This document shows positions 1 through 11,200 of a stretch of 64,000 nucleotides of DNA, piece after piece. The notes beneath the pieces are model-generated. The model had not been told where the DNA came from and did not search any database. It saw only the letters and a program-made list of their open reading frames with translations. The DNA is from Narthecium ossifragum (taxonomy: Eukaryota > Streptophyta > Magnoliopsida > Dioscoreales > Nartheciaceae): NCBI GenBank assembly GCA_963920575.1, contig OY986968.1, positions 22,388,129 through 22,452,128 of the forward strand. The letters run 5' to 3'. The translations under genes were made by a program, and so were the position numbers. Positions within the stretch are counted from its first letter, which is position 1. Each line of letters starts with the position of its first letter.

Positions 1-330
1 TTACTTACTACCGATGGAAAGGCTGTATATCGGTAGAAATGTACCACTCAGCCATGAAACACTCTCCGAACTGAGAAATTAAACAGCTATTACAATGATT
101 ATAAACAACCTGTCGCTGATATTCTCCCGTCCAAATGCCTTCCGAACCGGCTGCTTGGTACCGATATATATTTAGGATATACCGGTATATTTATACCGTT
201 TCTCAATCGGTGGTTTTATACCGTCTAAAGATATCCCGCACCGGTTACGTCCTACCGATGGAAAGGTTATATATCGGTAGAAATGTACTGATATTAAGGC
301 TGTTTTGGGTGATCTAGTATAATCATCTGC
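1..330. repeat. Left-flank TACCGATGG repeat cluster
   Basis: The block ACCGATGGAAAGG...ATATCGGTAGAAATGTAC occurs twice (about 10-45 and 256-290), with further CGGTA/TACCG words between the copies. The same TACCGATGG word recurs on the other side of the plant-mobile-domain gene (2,600-2,770). This looks like subterminal repetition of a mobile element, but no terminal inverted repeat or TSD is visible because the window begins inside the cluster. Confidence 0.5.
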
Positions 331-660
331 ACCGAGTACAAATCAGAAATAAATGCTCGCACAAAGCTATAACTTACGCAACCATCAGCACAACAATGCA
401 ATGCAAATCTTCTTATGTGGTTTTCATGAGAGAAGTCCATATATAATATATATATATCATTTCACTTATACAACCTTCTATGCAAAATCTAACCTTCTAT
501 AAAAAATCTAGTAACCGCAGATATCACTTATCAAAGGCCATGCCCCATGTCAGGCTCGCCACGCACTATGCGATGTGCTCGCCTCCACCTTTTTTTCTGC
601 TCCTCCACAGCCAATGTCTCCAAATGCTCAACAGTATCATCGATGAGGTGTGCAAGTCGA
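331..660. other. AT-rich stretch without recognisable gene
   Basis: This lies downstream of the 3' end of the plant-mobile-domain gene. It holds a short (AT) run near 440-460 and otherwise nothing recognised. Confidence 0.5.
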
Positions 661-2551
661 TCATACTGTAATTTGATGAAAATGCAACGAATTAAACAAG
701 TTGTATAATGAAATAATGAAATAAAGATGAAAATTTAAATAAGTTATTGTTGCCTTGACATTAACGTAATCGTCTGCAGGTATAGCTAGCGGCGCCTCAT
801 GCTCTGGATTCTCCACCCTCACGTGAGATATGCTTCGGAACCATTCCATGTAACCCGGCATGCACTCATAACCAGCGGGGCTGGTAGAAGCGCCTGTCCA
901 GCGCTCAATGACACTCATGTCCATCCAATTAAACCAGCATTCTCTCCTGAAATCGAACACTCTCGCGTAGCGTCGAACTGTTCCCTTGGATCCCATGTTA
1001 GACTGAGACGGCCTCAATACATTTCGAGGAATGCTCTGTCGGATGCCAAACTGACGAAGCACCCTGTCCGGATGATAAGGCTCCACATACTCTCCGCAGG
1101 TAATGGTGCCAAAGTAGAAGCTAATTTCTTCGCGAGGGAAATCCGCTCCTCCTCGTTGAGCACGATACGGATCCCATGTCACCTACAGAAAAACCACAAT
1201 CAGTCAACATTCACTCAATCAACATTACATGCTGATCAAAAATACTAGTAAATAAACTACAACGTTACCTCATGTGGAGTCAAGCGATCCAGACGTCGGC
1301 GCCATGTCCGAACAATATTCTCCCCGCCTGTATACTCTCTCCTTATACTCCATTTGTAGGCAGTGGGCATGCCAATTGTGTAATCTATGCATAGTTGCGG
1401 AGCCACGACTTGGTGAAGGTGATCATCTATCCAACTCTACATTGTTGAGATAAATATGGGTTAAGTCAAACAATAATTGGTATCATAATATAAATAAACT
1501 TATGCTTTTTTAAAACTACGTACCACCAACAAAGTTAGGTATCCGCCAACAGCACATGATCCCCACCGACTAGCGGACCCGAGCATCCGATAGAGGTATG
1601 TGAGGGCCCCAGCACCCCATGCATACTCACGCACAGTAGTAAGGTCCGTGAGAGAAGCGAGATAGGACAAGTGCACCCAACCGCCTGACTTGTTGCAAAA
1701 CAAGGTGCAACCCAACAGATACAACAGATACGCCTTCACCGAGCACTCTAACCCGACGGCATTCACTGTACATTCATCCCTTAACCATTTTAAATTAAGG
1801 GTGAATCCTCGGCCCAAACCTCTCTCAGTCAGCTCTCTATGGGCCACTACTCGACTAACCCCAAGATTATCTACCATAAGCTGTTTATATCCGGACGCAT
1901 TCAGCTCACAGCGATCCAGTGGCATACCAGCGATAGGGATGCCCAAAATGGCACCGACGTCTGCCAAGGTGATCGTCATCTCACCACAAGGCAAGTGAAA
2001 CGTATTTGTTTCTGGGTGCCACCTCTCAATAAATGCAGACACAATGGTGCTGCTAATGCTGGGATACGAACATTCGATGAGGCCTCGAAGTCCAGTCATT
2101 TCCACGAGCTGATTAAACTCGCTATTCATTGTCCTGTCCCAGTTGAGAGTGTTGGATCCATGAGCATATATCTTAAGAGGCTTCCTTTCCTGTAAGAATC
2201 AATAAAAAAGAAAATTTACATCTCCATGGGTTCAGTCAGATAGCCATATCTGACTATAGCAGCTAACCAAACTATTTTTACCTCTCCATGCCATATACGG
2301 TAGGCAACGTGACTCCCAAACTCGGTTAGCACGGACTTATCCACAAGCCCGCCAGGGAACGGGCCTTCATCCTCTGCTGCAGAGGTGGGGATAGTAGGAG
2401 GGATACCACTGCAAGAGGGACCCTCATCCTCTGTCTCGTCTTTAAAAACAACACTTTCCGTCCTTTCCTCCTCTGCCTCCTTCCCACGTCGCCGCCGCGT
2501 GGAAGATGACGAAGAGGATGCCTTTGATGCACTGCGTGTGATAGGAGGCAT
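661..2551 (-). CDS. Plant mobile domain protein (MAIN / MAIN-LIKE type)
   Basis: The reading model on the minus strand has four exons: 2551-2282, 2189-1524, 1436-1269 and 1182-661. All introns are short, GT-AG and phase 0, and the sum is 541 codons without an internal stop. The start ATG at 2551 opens with MPPITRSASK; a longer upstream ATG at 2596 is possible. The N-terminus is Ser/Arg/Glu-rich and low complexity. From HVAYRIWHGE onward the protein carries the plant mobile domain (PF10536 / 'aminotransferase-like' family), including FIERWHPETNTFHLPCGEMT, TLADVGAILGIPI, a YLLYLLGCTLF segment and a final RWTG/GYMEWF section. Family members include Arabidopsis MAIN and MAIN-LIKE nuclear proteins required for meristem maintenance, and versions carried by transposons. 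The exact C-terminus is uncertain: exon 4 runs about 31 codons past the conserved part. Flanking motif arrays suggest the gene may sit in a mobile element. Confidence 0.82.
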
Positions 2552-2599
2552 TTGGCTGCGACAAACAAACAAACAGAAATAAAGAAACGGGATCAATAT

Positions 2600-2775
2600 A
2601 CCGATGGCAAAACAAAATAAACGGTATCAAACTACCGATGGGAAACGGTAGTAAACTACCGTTGGGAAAAGTACACAAACGGTATCAAACTACCGTTGGG
2701 AAAAGTACACATCGGTATCAAAATACCGATGGGAAAACTACAGAAACGGTAAGAAACTACCGATTCGAATTCAAA
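2600..2775. repeat. CGGTA...TACCG tandem hairpin-forming repeats upstream of the mobile-domain gene
   Basis: Units of about 34 bp, each with an inverted pair CGGTATCAAACTACCG followed by TTGGGAAAAGTACAC or a variant, are repeated at least four times with drift. They lie 50-220 bp upstream of the gene start, so they occupy the promoter. The motif is shared with the repeat cluster at 1-330. Confidence 0.65.
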
Positions 2776-3360
2776 AAATGGATCGGAAGTAAACACCCGG
2801 ATTTAAACCAGACCAACCGGGATAAGACTACCGCGTCGGAGGAACAAAACGAGGGATGAAGATCGGCTCATCGGTTTAAATCGATATAAACAAACGACTA
2901 AATCCATGCAATGTAGGTCATAAAACCACTTGTAGGTCGTAAAACGAACAACACTAGCTGGGTTTGAACGGATTTATAAGAAAAACCTGTTTCTCTGACC
3001 GGAAAAGGCTCGGAGTGGCAAAAACCGCCGGTCGGAGGCGCAACACGAAGGTCACCGGGCTGCGGTTGCCGCTTGCAAACCTACACCCGAGGAGAGAAGC
3101 TGGTGGAGAGAAGTCGGTGTAGCCGTCCGGTGGAGAGAAGCCGGTGTAGCCGTCAGGTGGAGAGAAGCCGTCGGAGAGAAGGCTTTGGCTTTTAGGTTTG
3201 GATAGTTTGGCTGTTTTAGATTTGGGTAGATAGGGTAGTTTGGCTGTTTTATGTGGTGTGGGTAGTTAATTAGTAGACATTTTAGATTGGTTGTAGTGTA
3301 ATGAGTTAAGTGTGGTGTAGGTAGATGTGTGTGTGGTGTCGATAGAACCCCTCCTAACGC
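2776..3360. repeat. Promoter-side region with GGTGGAGAGAAGCCGGTGTAG tandem repeats
   Basis: Between about 3,090 and 3,185 a unit of about 27 bp based on GTGGAGAGAAGCCGGTGTAG is repeated three to four times. It is followed by a GT/TAG-rich stretch with GGTAGTTTGGCTGTTTTA repeated twice. A minus-strand open frame here is repetitive and is not taken as a gene. Confidence 0.5.
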
Positions 3361-3626
3361 CATATCTCACACGAGAAGCTTTTACTAAACAAGTCAGTGG
3401 CTAAGTAACTAATTACAACCTGGGGACGGTTTGGAAGCACTGTCAGAAGAAACAGTATCTTAAATCGCTCCGTGATTTAATCATTTAATTATTTGGTTGG
3501 CACTAAATCTATGTAGCACAATAGAAATGTATTTCCTGATATTGTATAGTGACAGTCTAAACAGGGTTGTCATGATACAGATTCTTGTAACATATTCCTG
3601 GCATTGATAATTTCTTTCCTTCTTAA

Positions 3627-4628
3627 CTCACAAATGATGCTCTGTTGGCCCACAGGTTCGCCAATTCTTGTGACGTGTATCTCATTGAAAACTCCTCGTT
3701 CGTGACTCTTTTTGGAGGCTGCGGTTGACATCGAAGAGGGAGTGCCCCAGGTGTGGTTTGGAAGCAGAGACGGCTAACCATGCCTTGTTCGAGTGTCTGT
3801 TTGTTACCCATGTCTTCTCCTTATTGGCAACGAAAGAGAACTTTGTTTTGCCACATTGCTTTCGCGAATGTGATTCAAGCTCCATCCTAGTGTTCATGAC
3901 GAGAGGTGCAAGAAGTGAGAAATCCATAAGGATGCAGACTCTCTTGAGATATGGCTTGTGGCTTCTATGGAAAGACCAAAATAGTAGAGTCTTTGTGGAT
4001 GCAGGGGAGTCAGTAGAGGTTGTGGTGTGCAAGATCCGGCGTTTGGCGAATGAGTTCCTCTCTAATTGAGGCTATGGGGTTGCTGGTGGAGTACCATGAG
4101 GTGCCATGTTGTCCAACCTGATGCATCAGTTGACCTAGTCTCCAAGGAGACAGTTGTTGGTGCGATGGTGTTATCTGACTCTAGGGAGGCTACTTTCGCT
4201 ATCGGGAAGCAGGTGATGATTAGCACGGTGTTGCAAGAGGAGTTATTGGCGATTCTAGAGGCATTGAAGATGGCAAGGTCACATGGCCTGAGGAGTACGA
4301 CACTAGAATCCGATTCATTAACGATAGTCCATATCCTCAATGGATTGAGAGGATGGTATTTAAGCTTGGAAGATAAAGCTAGGGAAATATGGTTATCTAT
4401 CATGTGGTTTGATTCTATGTTATTTTTATATATATCTAGAGATTGTAATGTATTGGCCGATGCGGTGGCGTGGGGTACCCATCAGTTATGGAGAGAGCTT
4501 GTCTGTTCCAATGACTTGGGATCTTCGCTGTTTGACAACTTGACCTAAGACTGATACCAGTATTGTAGTTTGTAATCATTCTTAGGGCTGAACTCATAAA
4601 AAAAAATAAAAAACCTCACAAATTATGC
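3627..4628 (+). mobile_element. 5'-truncated L1-type LINE with target-site duplication
   Basis: The insertion occupies about 3,641-4,614, ends in an A-rich tail (4,598-4,613), and is flanked by CTCACAAATGATGC (3,627-3,640) and CTCACAAATTATGC (4,615-4,628), a 14-bp TSD with one mismatch. It contains only the last part of ORF2: a zinc-knuckle-like segment (ECPRCG...HALFEC) followed, in another frame, by an RNase H domain of the RVT_3 type. Truncation at the 5' end and the A-tail are the usual signature of target-primed reverse transcription. Confidence 0.85.
3713..4548 (+). pseudogene. LINE ORF2 C-terminal remnant (zf-RVT plus RNase H)
   Basis: The zinc-knuckle part reads in one frame from about 3,713 to 4,069 (FWRLR, ECPRCGLEAETANHALFEC). 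The RNase H part reads in another frame from 4,081 to 4,548, with QPDASVD, the EELLAILEALKMA helix, LESDS and the ISRDCNVLADAVA motif. The two parts are separated by a frameshift and a stop, so no functional protein is expected. The reverse transcriptase domain is absent because of the 5' truncation. Confidence 0.8.
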
Positions 4629-4814
4629 AAGTTTTAGAACCAAACACAAGAACTGCTGATCCAAAAACTCACCAAATTCAGCAAGTTCCAATATGGTTCA
4701 ATTAAACATCATAGTCAACAATTCTACATAATCAAATTCAACAATCATTTGATACATTTATCTGATAAAAGTAATTACATTATAAGATGCTTGCAACAAC
4801 AGCCTGGTCCTATT
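4629..4814. other. AT-rich spacer, nothing recognised
   Basis: This is a short AT-rich stretch between the LINE and the hAT-like fragment. No open frame or repeat was recognised. Confidence 0.4.
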
Positions 4815-4983
4815 TAGAGGTGTCAAACGTGCCATGTCGGCCCGACCCATGAAATTGAGTCCCATACCGTGCTCGTGCTCGTGTCGTGCCGGCCCACCAA
4901 ACCAACATGCCAGTGCTCGTGTCGGCCCAATAAGTCCAACTCCAAACCCAGCCCGGCCCACGACCCATGCACTAACGTGCCCG
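4815..4983. mobile_element. hAT-like MITE fragment rich in GTGCCGGCCC / CTCGTG words
   Basis: It begins TAGAGGTGTCAAAC, similar in form to hAT-type termini, and continues as short repeated words (GTGCTCGTG, TCGTGCCGGCCC, GGCCCGAC). It is interrupted by the start of the LTR at 4,984, and its other end was not found on the far side. Classification rests on resemblance of the terminus and the word-repetition style only. Confidence 0.4.
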
Positions 4984-7018
4984 TGTCGCGTCCCGACTCG
5001 CGAAATCCTAACCGGGCCGGGCGACGCGAACCGAAACCTAACGAAACGCGGAAACTTTTTGGCGAGAGTTCCCTCTAACCTATTGGTCTCCCTAACAATT
5101 CATCAAAACATCCTCAATTTCAAAAACTATAATTTACAGAACCTCAAACCACAGATTACAAAACCAAAGTTTAATATACACATCCTCGAAAAGGAGAAGA
5201 TTCGAATACAACATTTATACTCCCGTAGGAGGCTAACTAACCAAAGGTTCAAAGCAATAAATGATCACCACCTCTCAGACTCCGTCTGGCGCCGCCGCAC
5301 CACCGACCAACTGCCCAGTAGGGGCCACCGAAGAGGAGCTAACGCATGCACCTGCAAAACACAGCCCGAGTAGGAGTGAGCAACTAAACTCAGCAGGGAA
5401 ACTACACTACAATACACAGAAGGAAGAGGGAAACACAACAGTGTCGCCCTCTAGTAAAGCCTAGGTGTACAAGGGGCCCTACAACCCCGCCGCGTGTCCA
5501 TGAGGTCCACGATCATGGTCTTCCAGACGAACTGGTCACATGATGGATCACTCTCAGTAAGCAGGAACCGACACTATTGACTCACAAGCAGGAAACCGGC
5601 ACTACTGGGGGGGAAATGGCACCGCTGAGTAGGCACTCCCTTTACTCAAGAGTTGTCATAGCTGGACACCGGCTACACCTCAAAACTCGACTAGAGATCG
5701 ACATGACCTCTACAATCATCAATCCACATGTGTACTAGTCATATAGGCCTATCATCAAATTCGACTGTACACCACAATTCAAACCAGGTCCAAACTACCC
5801 GACCCCGGTCCTAGGGCTAAATTCGAGCTTCCAAGCCTCGGGACGGCGACCCACAGATCGCCCACGCCCTAACCTTATGCAACTAATACACAACAATAAT
5901 GCATGCTATGAACATGCGCATATAAAACATTTAAGCATGCAGCAACATGTGATGATAACATGAGCAAGGTCTGGGCTTGGCACACTGCCGGCCCGGGGTG
6001 GTGAACATGTATTTAAGGTCAAGAACTGCTGCAATGGTACCACCACCAACTGACAGCCAGTTCACCAGCAACCTGCATCAAGAAGAAAAGATCGATCTTC
6101 CAAGTAACAGAAAGCCCCTTTCCTGTCGAGCCAAAGAAGATTGATCCTTCCTCCCAGGAAGATCGATCATCCTCGCGACAGAGGGCATCTTCCTTGTCGC
6201 GCCAAGGAAGATCGATCCTTCCTCCCAATAAGATCGATCATCCTCGCGACAGAGGACATCCCATGCTAACCTGGAACAAGGATCAATCATCTCCACCAGA
6301 TGATCGATCATGCTCGGGCTCAGCATGACCAACAATGAAGGATCGATCCTTCTCCAAGAAAGATCGATCTTGTTGAGTTCTCCGACGAACCTCCGGTGAG
6401 AAATACCGTCGGAAAACTCCACCAAATCCCACAAAACCTTGGGATCTTGTATTACGAATGATCACGAGTCCAAAACCGGTAAGAATACTAAAACCATCAA
6501 CTACACAGTGAGATCTAAGCAAAACAAATCACAATCAACTCAAATCTCACAAAACCATAAAAACAAGTAGGTAGGAATCCCTACCTAGGCAAGAGCTGCT
6601 TCAATCCCAGCTGCTAAGCATTGGATCATCCTCAATCTCTCCAAAATCCAGCCGGATTTGAGCTCAAGAACGACGGATTTCAAAAGAATTCAAGGAAGAA
6701 GGTTACGTCCATTTTATAGACAAACAAACCGACCTATGAATGATCGATCTTTCCCCAATCCTTCATGACGATCGCGCCTTGACTTTCTGACACTAAAAGA
6801 TCGATTCTTTAGGTGCAGAAAGCTAGACTTGGGCTAAAACACAAGCCCAAGGCCGGATCTTTCGATCCCTGGTCCACCTAACCGTTCTAATCAAACACTA
6901 ACACAAACATGGTCAGTGTGTGCACACGCGAGTGTGAAACAAACCGACAATGTGCAATTTATCAAATTGCCCTTGTGGTCCACAACGAGTCACAAGGGTA
7001 GAGAGACAGATCCTCACA
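4984..7018 (+). mobile_element. Putative solo LTR (copy A)
   Basis: It starts TGTCGCGTCCCGACTCGCG and ends CAGATCCTCACA, matching the ends of the other copies in this window in the same relative order. Shared internal landmarks are the GTAGGAGTGAGCAACTAAAC segment near 5,371 and the late segment AATTTATCAAATTGCCCTTG near 6,957. A cluster of GATCGATC palindromes lies at 6,089-6,370, with a few more to 6,790. The 5-bp flanks are GCCCG and CACCG, which do not match well, so the TSD is decayed or the element recombined. No coding domain is present. Confidence 0.65.
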
Positions 7019-7880
7019 CACCGGATCAGGAGTCGCGACCCCGGGTCCCTGACACCATTCCTTGCCAGCGACCTCCCCATCGCCGACCTCCCCATCGCCG
7101 GACCAAGTCGAGCTCTCTGCCCCTCTACAGCCCCGCCGCTCTCTCTCTTCCCCCACCAAGATCCGACGCCTCTCTCTCTTCCCCGCCGAGATCCGAAAGG
7201 GGCCGACCTCAACCGTCCACCCTCTATCGGCCAACCCTCATCAGCTTGCCCTCGGATCTCCCCGAACCCTGACCGCCGTCACCAGCCTCCACTAGCCCCG
7301 TATTCGGCTAAACCCTCTCATCTCTCCCTTGGATAAACCCTAACTCCACCCTGACCACAATCACCACACTCCATCACCTCCCCGAACCCCGGCCCTTGGA
7401 TCTCCCCGATCTCCACACTGACCGCCGTTACCAACCTCCACCGGCCATCCCGCCCTTGGGGCTCCCCAATCTCCCCTCCGGCTACCTCCCCAACGGTCTC
7501 CGGCTACATCTCCGAGGACAGAGGACCCCGACGCCTTCGGATCTCCGGCAAGGTCCCTCTCCTCTCTCGATCCCCCCTCCGGCTACCTCCGTCGTTCTCT
7601 CTCTTCCACGCCAAGATCCGACTCCCCTCCACCGCTAACCACCGCACCTCCTCCCTCGACAGAAGTAGCCTGTGCCCAAGACGGGTGGGCCACGTAACAT
7701 GTGTAATGCACATGTCATCGAATTGGTAGTGAGATACCGATTGGTTGATCTTACATGCTCTGGCCGATGCATGCACACAAATCACAACTCTAAAAAGAGA
7801 CTGAGCTTAATTTGCACTGTTTCGCGCCCCCTGTTTCATTGCAGGCAGAGAACATCGATTCAGTGGTGAAGCATAGCAAG
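7019..7880. other. GC-rich, Pro/Ser-coding low-complexity stretch
   Basis: From 7,019 to about 7,640 the sequence is pyrimidine- and CG-rich (repeats of TCCCCATCGCCGACC, CTCTCTCTTCCCC, CCCTTGGATCTCCCCGA). Overlapping open frames in several phases give proline-rich nonsense with no recognised domain. From 7,640 to 7,880 the DNA is ordinary and ends in a splice-acceptor-like TTTCATTGCAG. It may be a 5'-leader or captured fragment, but I cannot identify a source. Confidence 0.35.
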
Positions 7881-8266
7881 AACGCACCTGCAAGTCATCT
7901 TTAGTCTCTTGCTTTTAGTATGTCAGCCACCTGCTCATTTGTGAATCCTGAAAAACACGAACAAGATTTTATTTAATCTGTTCAATAGAAACATATATTG
8001 TGGATCAAAGTAATCCTTATTTCATACATTTAAGTCGCATAAACAATATACAGTTGTATGTATAACTTGGGCAATATGCCCATCACGCATCAATCTTTAA
8101 TCACACACTTTATATGGTAGCGAAAACAGTATAAGAATATGGTGAGAAGGGACACAGGTTTATAGAACTGATGTGTGGCATGGAATTCAGAGATAAATCA
8201 TACAGCAACGCTGAATCGACTCTACAGAAGGGCATAAAATTTTCTTGGAGCCGATTACATATTCCA

Positions 8267-11200
8267 TTAACTTGCTTCGACCGAAAGGATCTCGAGCTCA
8301 GCCCACCAAAGAGGAGAGAGTCTTGGGGTAGCTGCTTCAGGAGATATCCCTGTTGATTCCCTCAATCTAGCAGTGACTTCCTTCATGGTTGGTCTTTTCT
8401 TTGGATCCAAACGAGTGCAATCCTGAATGACACCGCAGACAGTATCCAACTCATTGTTCTTGAAGTTCTTCAATGTTGGATCGATCAAATATCTCACATT
8501 GTTCTTGTCCTTCAAGTACTCTGCAACCTGTTGGCACAGCAGATAAGGGAAGTCAGAAACATTTGGCAAATACAATCACTATTTAAATTCTAAGATGGCG
8601 ACAGCATTAGAAAATGGAATTGGAGCTGCCATAAAACCTAATACGCTGCCTGGCTTGTTATCCTTTGCAACATATTTCCACGACATTGGAGCAGATAGCA
8701 CACGAACGGCTATTTGTCATAGTGACAAATGACACTATGCATGAAGGGATCAGGTAGATAATTTAAAAGTAGGCCTCACCGAGTTTAGAACAGAGCCTTG
8801 TTCTTCCAAAGATGAGAGCTTCCCAGAGATGATTTCCAACAGTAGTATTCCGAAGTTATAAACAATACTTCCAGGATCAAAGAAGGGTGATCCAGAAGAG
8901 TCCATGTCATCACTCCCAGACATATTCTTCCTAGCAACAATTTCTTTCCAAATACTGGTATGCGCAATCTGCACAAGATGAAATTAGTACACAGCCATTA
9001 TGTAGGAAATTCTGCAGGAAATAGAAATTTGTACCTTGGTGGCATAATCATCTGTCAAGAAAATTGAACTTGAATCGAGATCTGGATGTGCAACAGGTGG
9101 GTTGAGCTCATGATGCATGTATTGAAGACAGTAAGCTGTGCCCATAATTATCCTTATTCTAGCACCCCAGTCAAGTTGATCAAATTCTTTAACTGCAATA
9201 CATAAATCATCCCCTTAGTGCCCATTCTTTCAAATTTTGGGACCTTCTGAAGTCAGAAACTCTTGTGTAAATGTGCTACAATACTACTTACTGTGAAGAT
9301 GCTCATATAATGTTCCATTGGAAGCATACTCAAACACCATCATCCTCATAAAAGGCTCATTTTCCTCGCAGTAACCAAGAAGATTGACGAAGTTCTTGTG
9401 GTTCATTCGTGATAGCGTGTCTATCTACACACATGAAACATAACAAAATTTAGATGTGCAACAGTTGGATCATGTGCATAATGTATGCTCTGGAACAGAG
9501 GAGAAACATGTACCTTTTTCCTAAAGTTCATTTCAGAACGCTTTGACCAATCTTTCGCAGATTTAATTGTGGTTGAGAGGACTGCTATCTCGACGCCACT
9601 TGACAATGTACCCTTAAATACAATGCTATCTGGATAAGTAACGATGATGTTGCTGAAATCCTCACAAGCAGCTTCCAGTTCTGCCCGATTCAGCTTGGGC
9701 ACACCTGAATTTTTGTCATATAATTAGAAGTGTCCCCAAGCTAGAAGCAAGAACATTTATCCTTCTAAGTCACAATTGTTATTTTCTAGAACTCGACTAT
9801 ATTTCAAAAAGAGTAGACATCATCGCACCTTCAATTCTATTATACAAAGAAATTGTCTATAAACAGAAGGTGAATATGGAAAGTTCCTATAGCCAAACCA
9901 AAATGTCAGCTGGCAAGGGCTAATCCATGATGTGAGTTATTTTTTTAACCTACATACAACAAAAAATTGGAAGTCTCGTTGCAGTAGAACCTTAGAAGTA
10001 ATGTATCTTCATATGAAATGAATAGCCTCCCATATGAAGCAAATCAGTAGTTACGTAAGTCATCTTAAAGTATACCTAAGGACAACTATGGACAAAGCAT
10101 ACAGTATCGTTTTCCTTTTGAGTTACCACTTTAACCAATGTGAAGTGCCTGTTCACAAACAAGACACGGATAAATTTTGTAACTTTAGAAGCAGAAAAAT
10201 CATCATTACAAACCATTTCTATCCTGATCTATGTGTTGCCATGCATCCCATATTTGGTCCAGGTGATCGTCATGAAAACATCGAATTAGAAGTTGTCCAA
10301 AAAGAGAAAAAGTTAACCTGTTATAAAGGCCTTCTGCAACTGACCGCTTAGTCCAGTCCTCCAGGGGCCTATTGTTGCCACTGCCCTTCTACGACAAATG
10401 AAGACTGCAGCAATAAGGCTAAGGAGTAAGGCAACACCAGGAAGTACGAGAAGATAACCCCACTTTCCAAACTTCTCATTTGAAGAAGGATCATTCTTTA
10501 CAGACTGGTCTGTTTTCGAAGGTGGTGGTCCAGTACTAGGCGTGGGAACAGTAGTAGGGAGTAGGTCTTTGGGTACTCTGAGTTCTGGCATCCCTTTACC
10601 ATACCCACCAGCTGAACTCAGTGAGGCTGGGAATGAGCCACTTCCAGTAGATGGGACTGTGACAGGACCTTGGAAAGGACCACCGTCTACAGGAGCAGCC
10701 GCAAGATTGCTGTTTTCTTGCAGAAGCCTGCGACGGTAACTGTCAATCTGTTGCATATTTTGCAGAACTGGCTCAGCAAAACCTGTGTCAAGAGAAAATC
10801 TCACAACTAGAAGGCACTAATCATTATTAAGGAGATTTCAGCTACAAATAAACAAAATTCACACTCACTCTGTAGATTGTCCACATGTTTCTCCTCGTGA
10901 CCATGTGAAGATCCCCTTTCGAGATAGGACCTTGACATTTAAGAGATTCCTTAATTCAGGTACTTTTCATTAGATAGAGATAAAAGGGCCGAGCTAAATT
11001 TCATGCAAAATGCAATATCATAAGAAAGATGGAACCATGGCCTTCATTGATGATCACAGACAACCTTGCCAGATGATAAAATTCAGTAAATATTACTAGA
11101 GTTGGGGAGACAAGACCCAGTATGCTATTGTGACTTGTGAGCTACAAATTTGACCTTTGAAACAAGATTCATTAGCCACCAGTGTTGTGAAGTAGCAGTT

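Noticed and set aside
799..1248. Plus-strand open frame of 149 codons
   Set aside because: It is the antisense shadow of exon 4 of the plant-mobile-domain gene, whose minus-strand reading has recognisable family motifs.
6913..7638. Several overlapping proline/serine-rich open frames
   Set aside because: They exist in multiple frames on both strands because of CT/CG-rich low-complexity DNA; none carries a domain or splice support.
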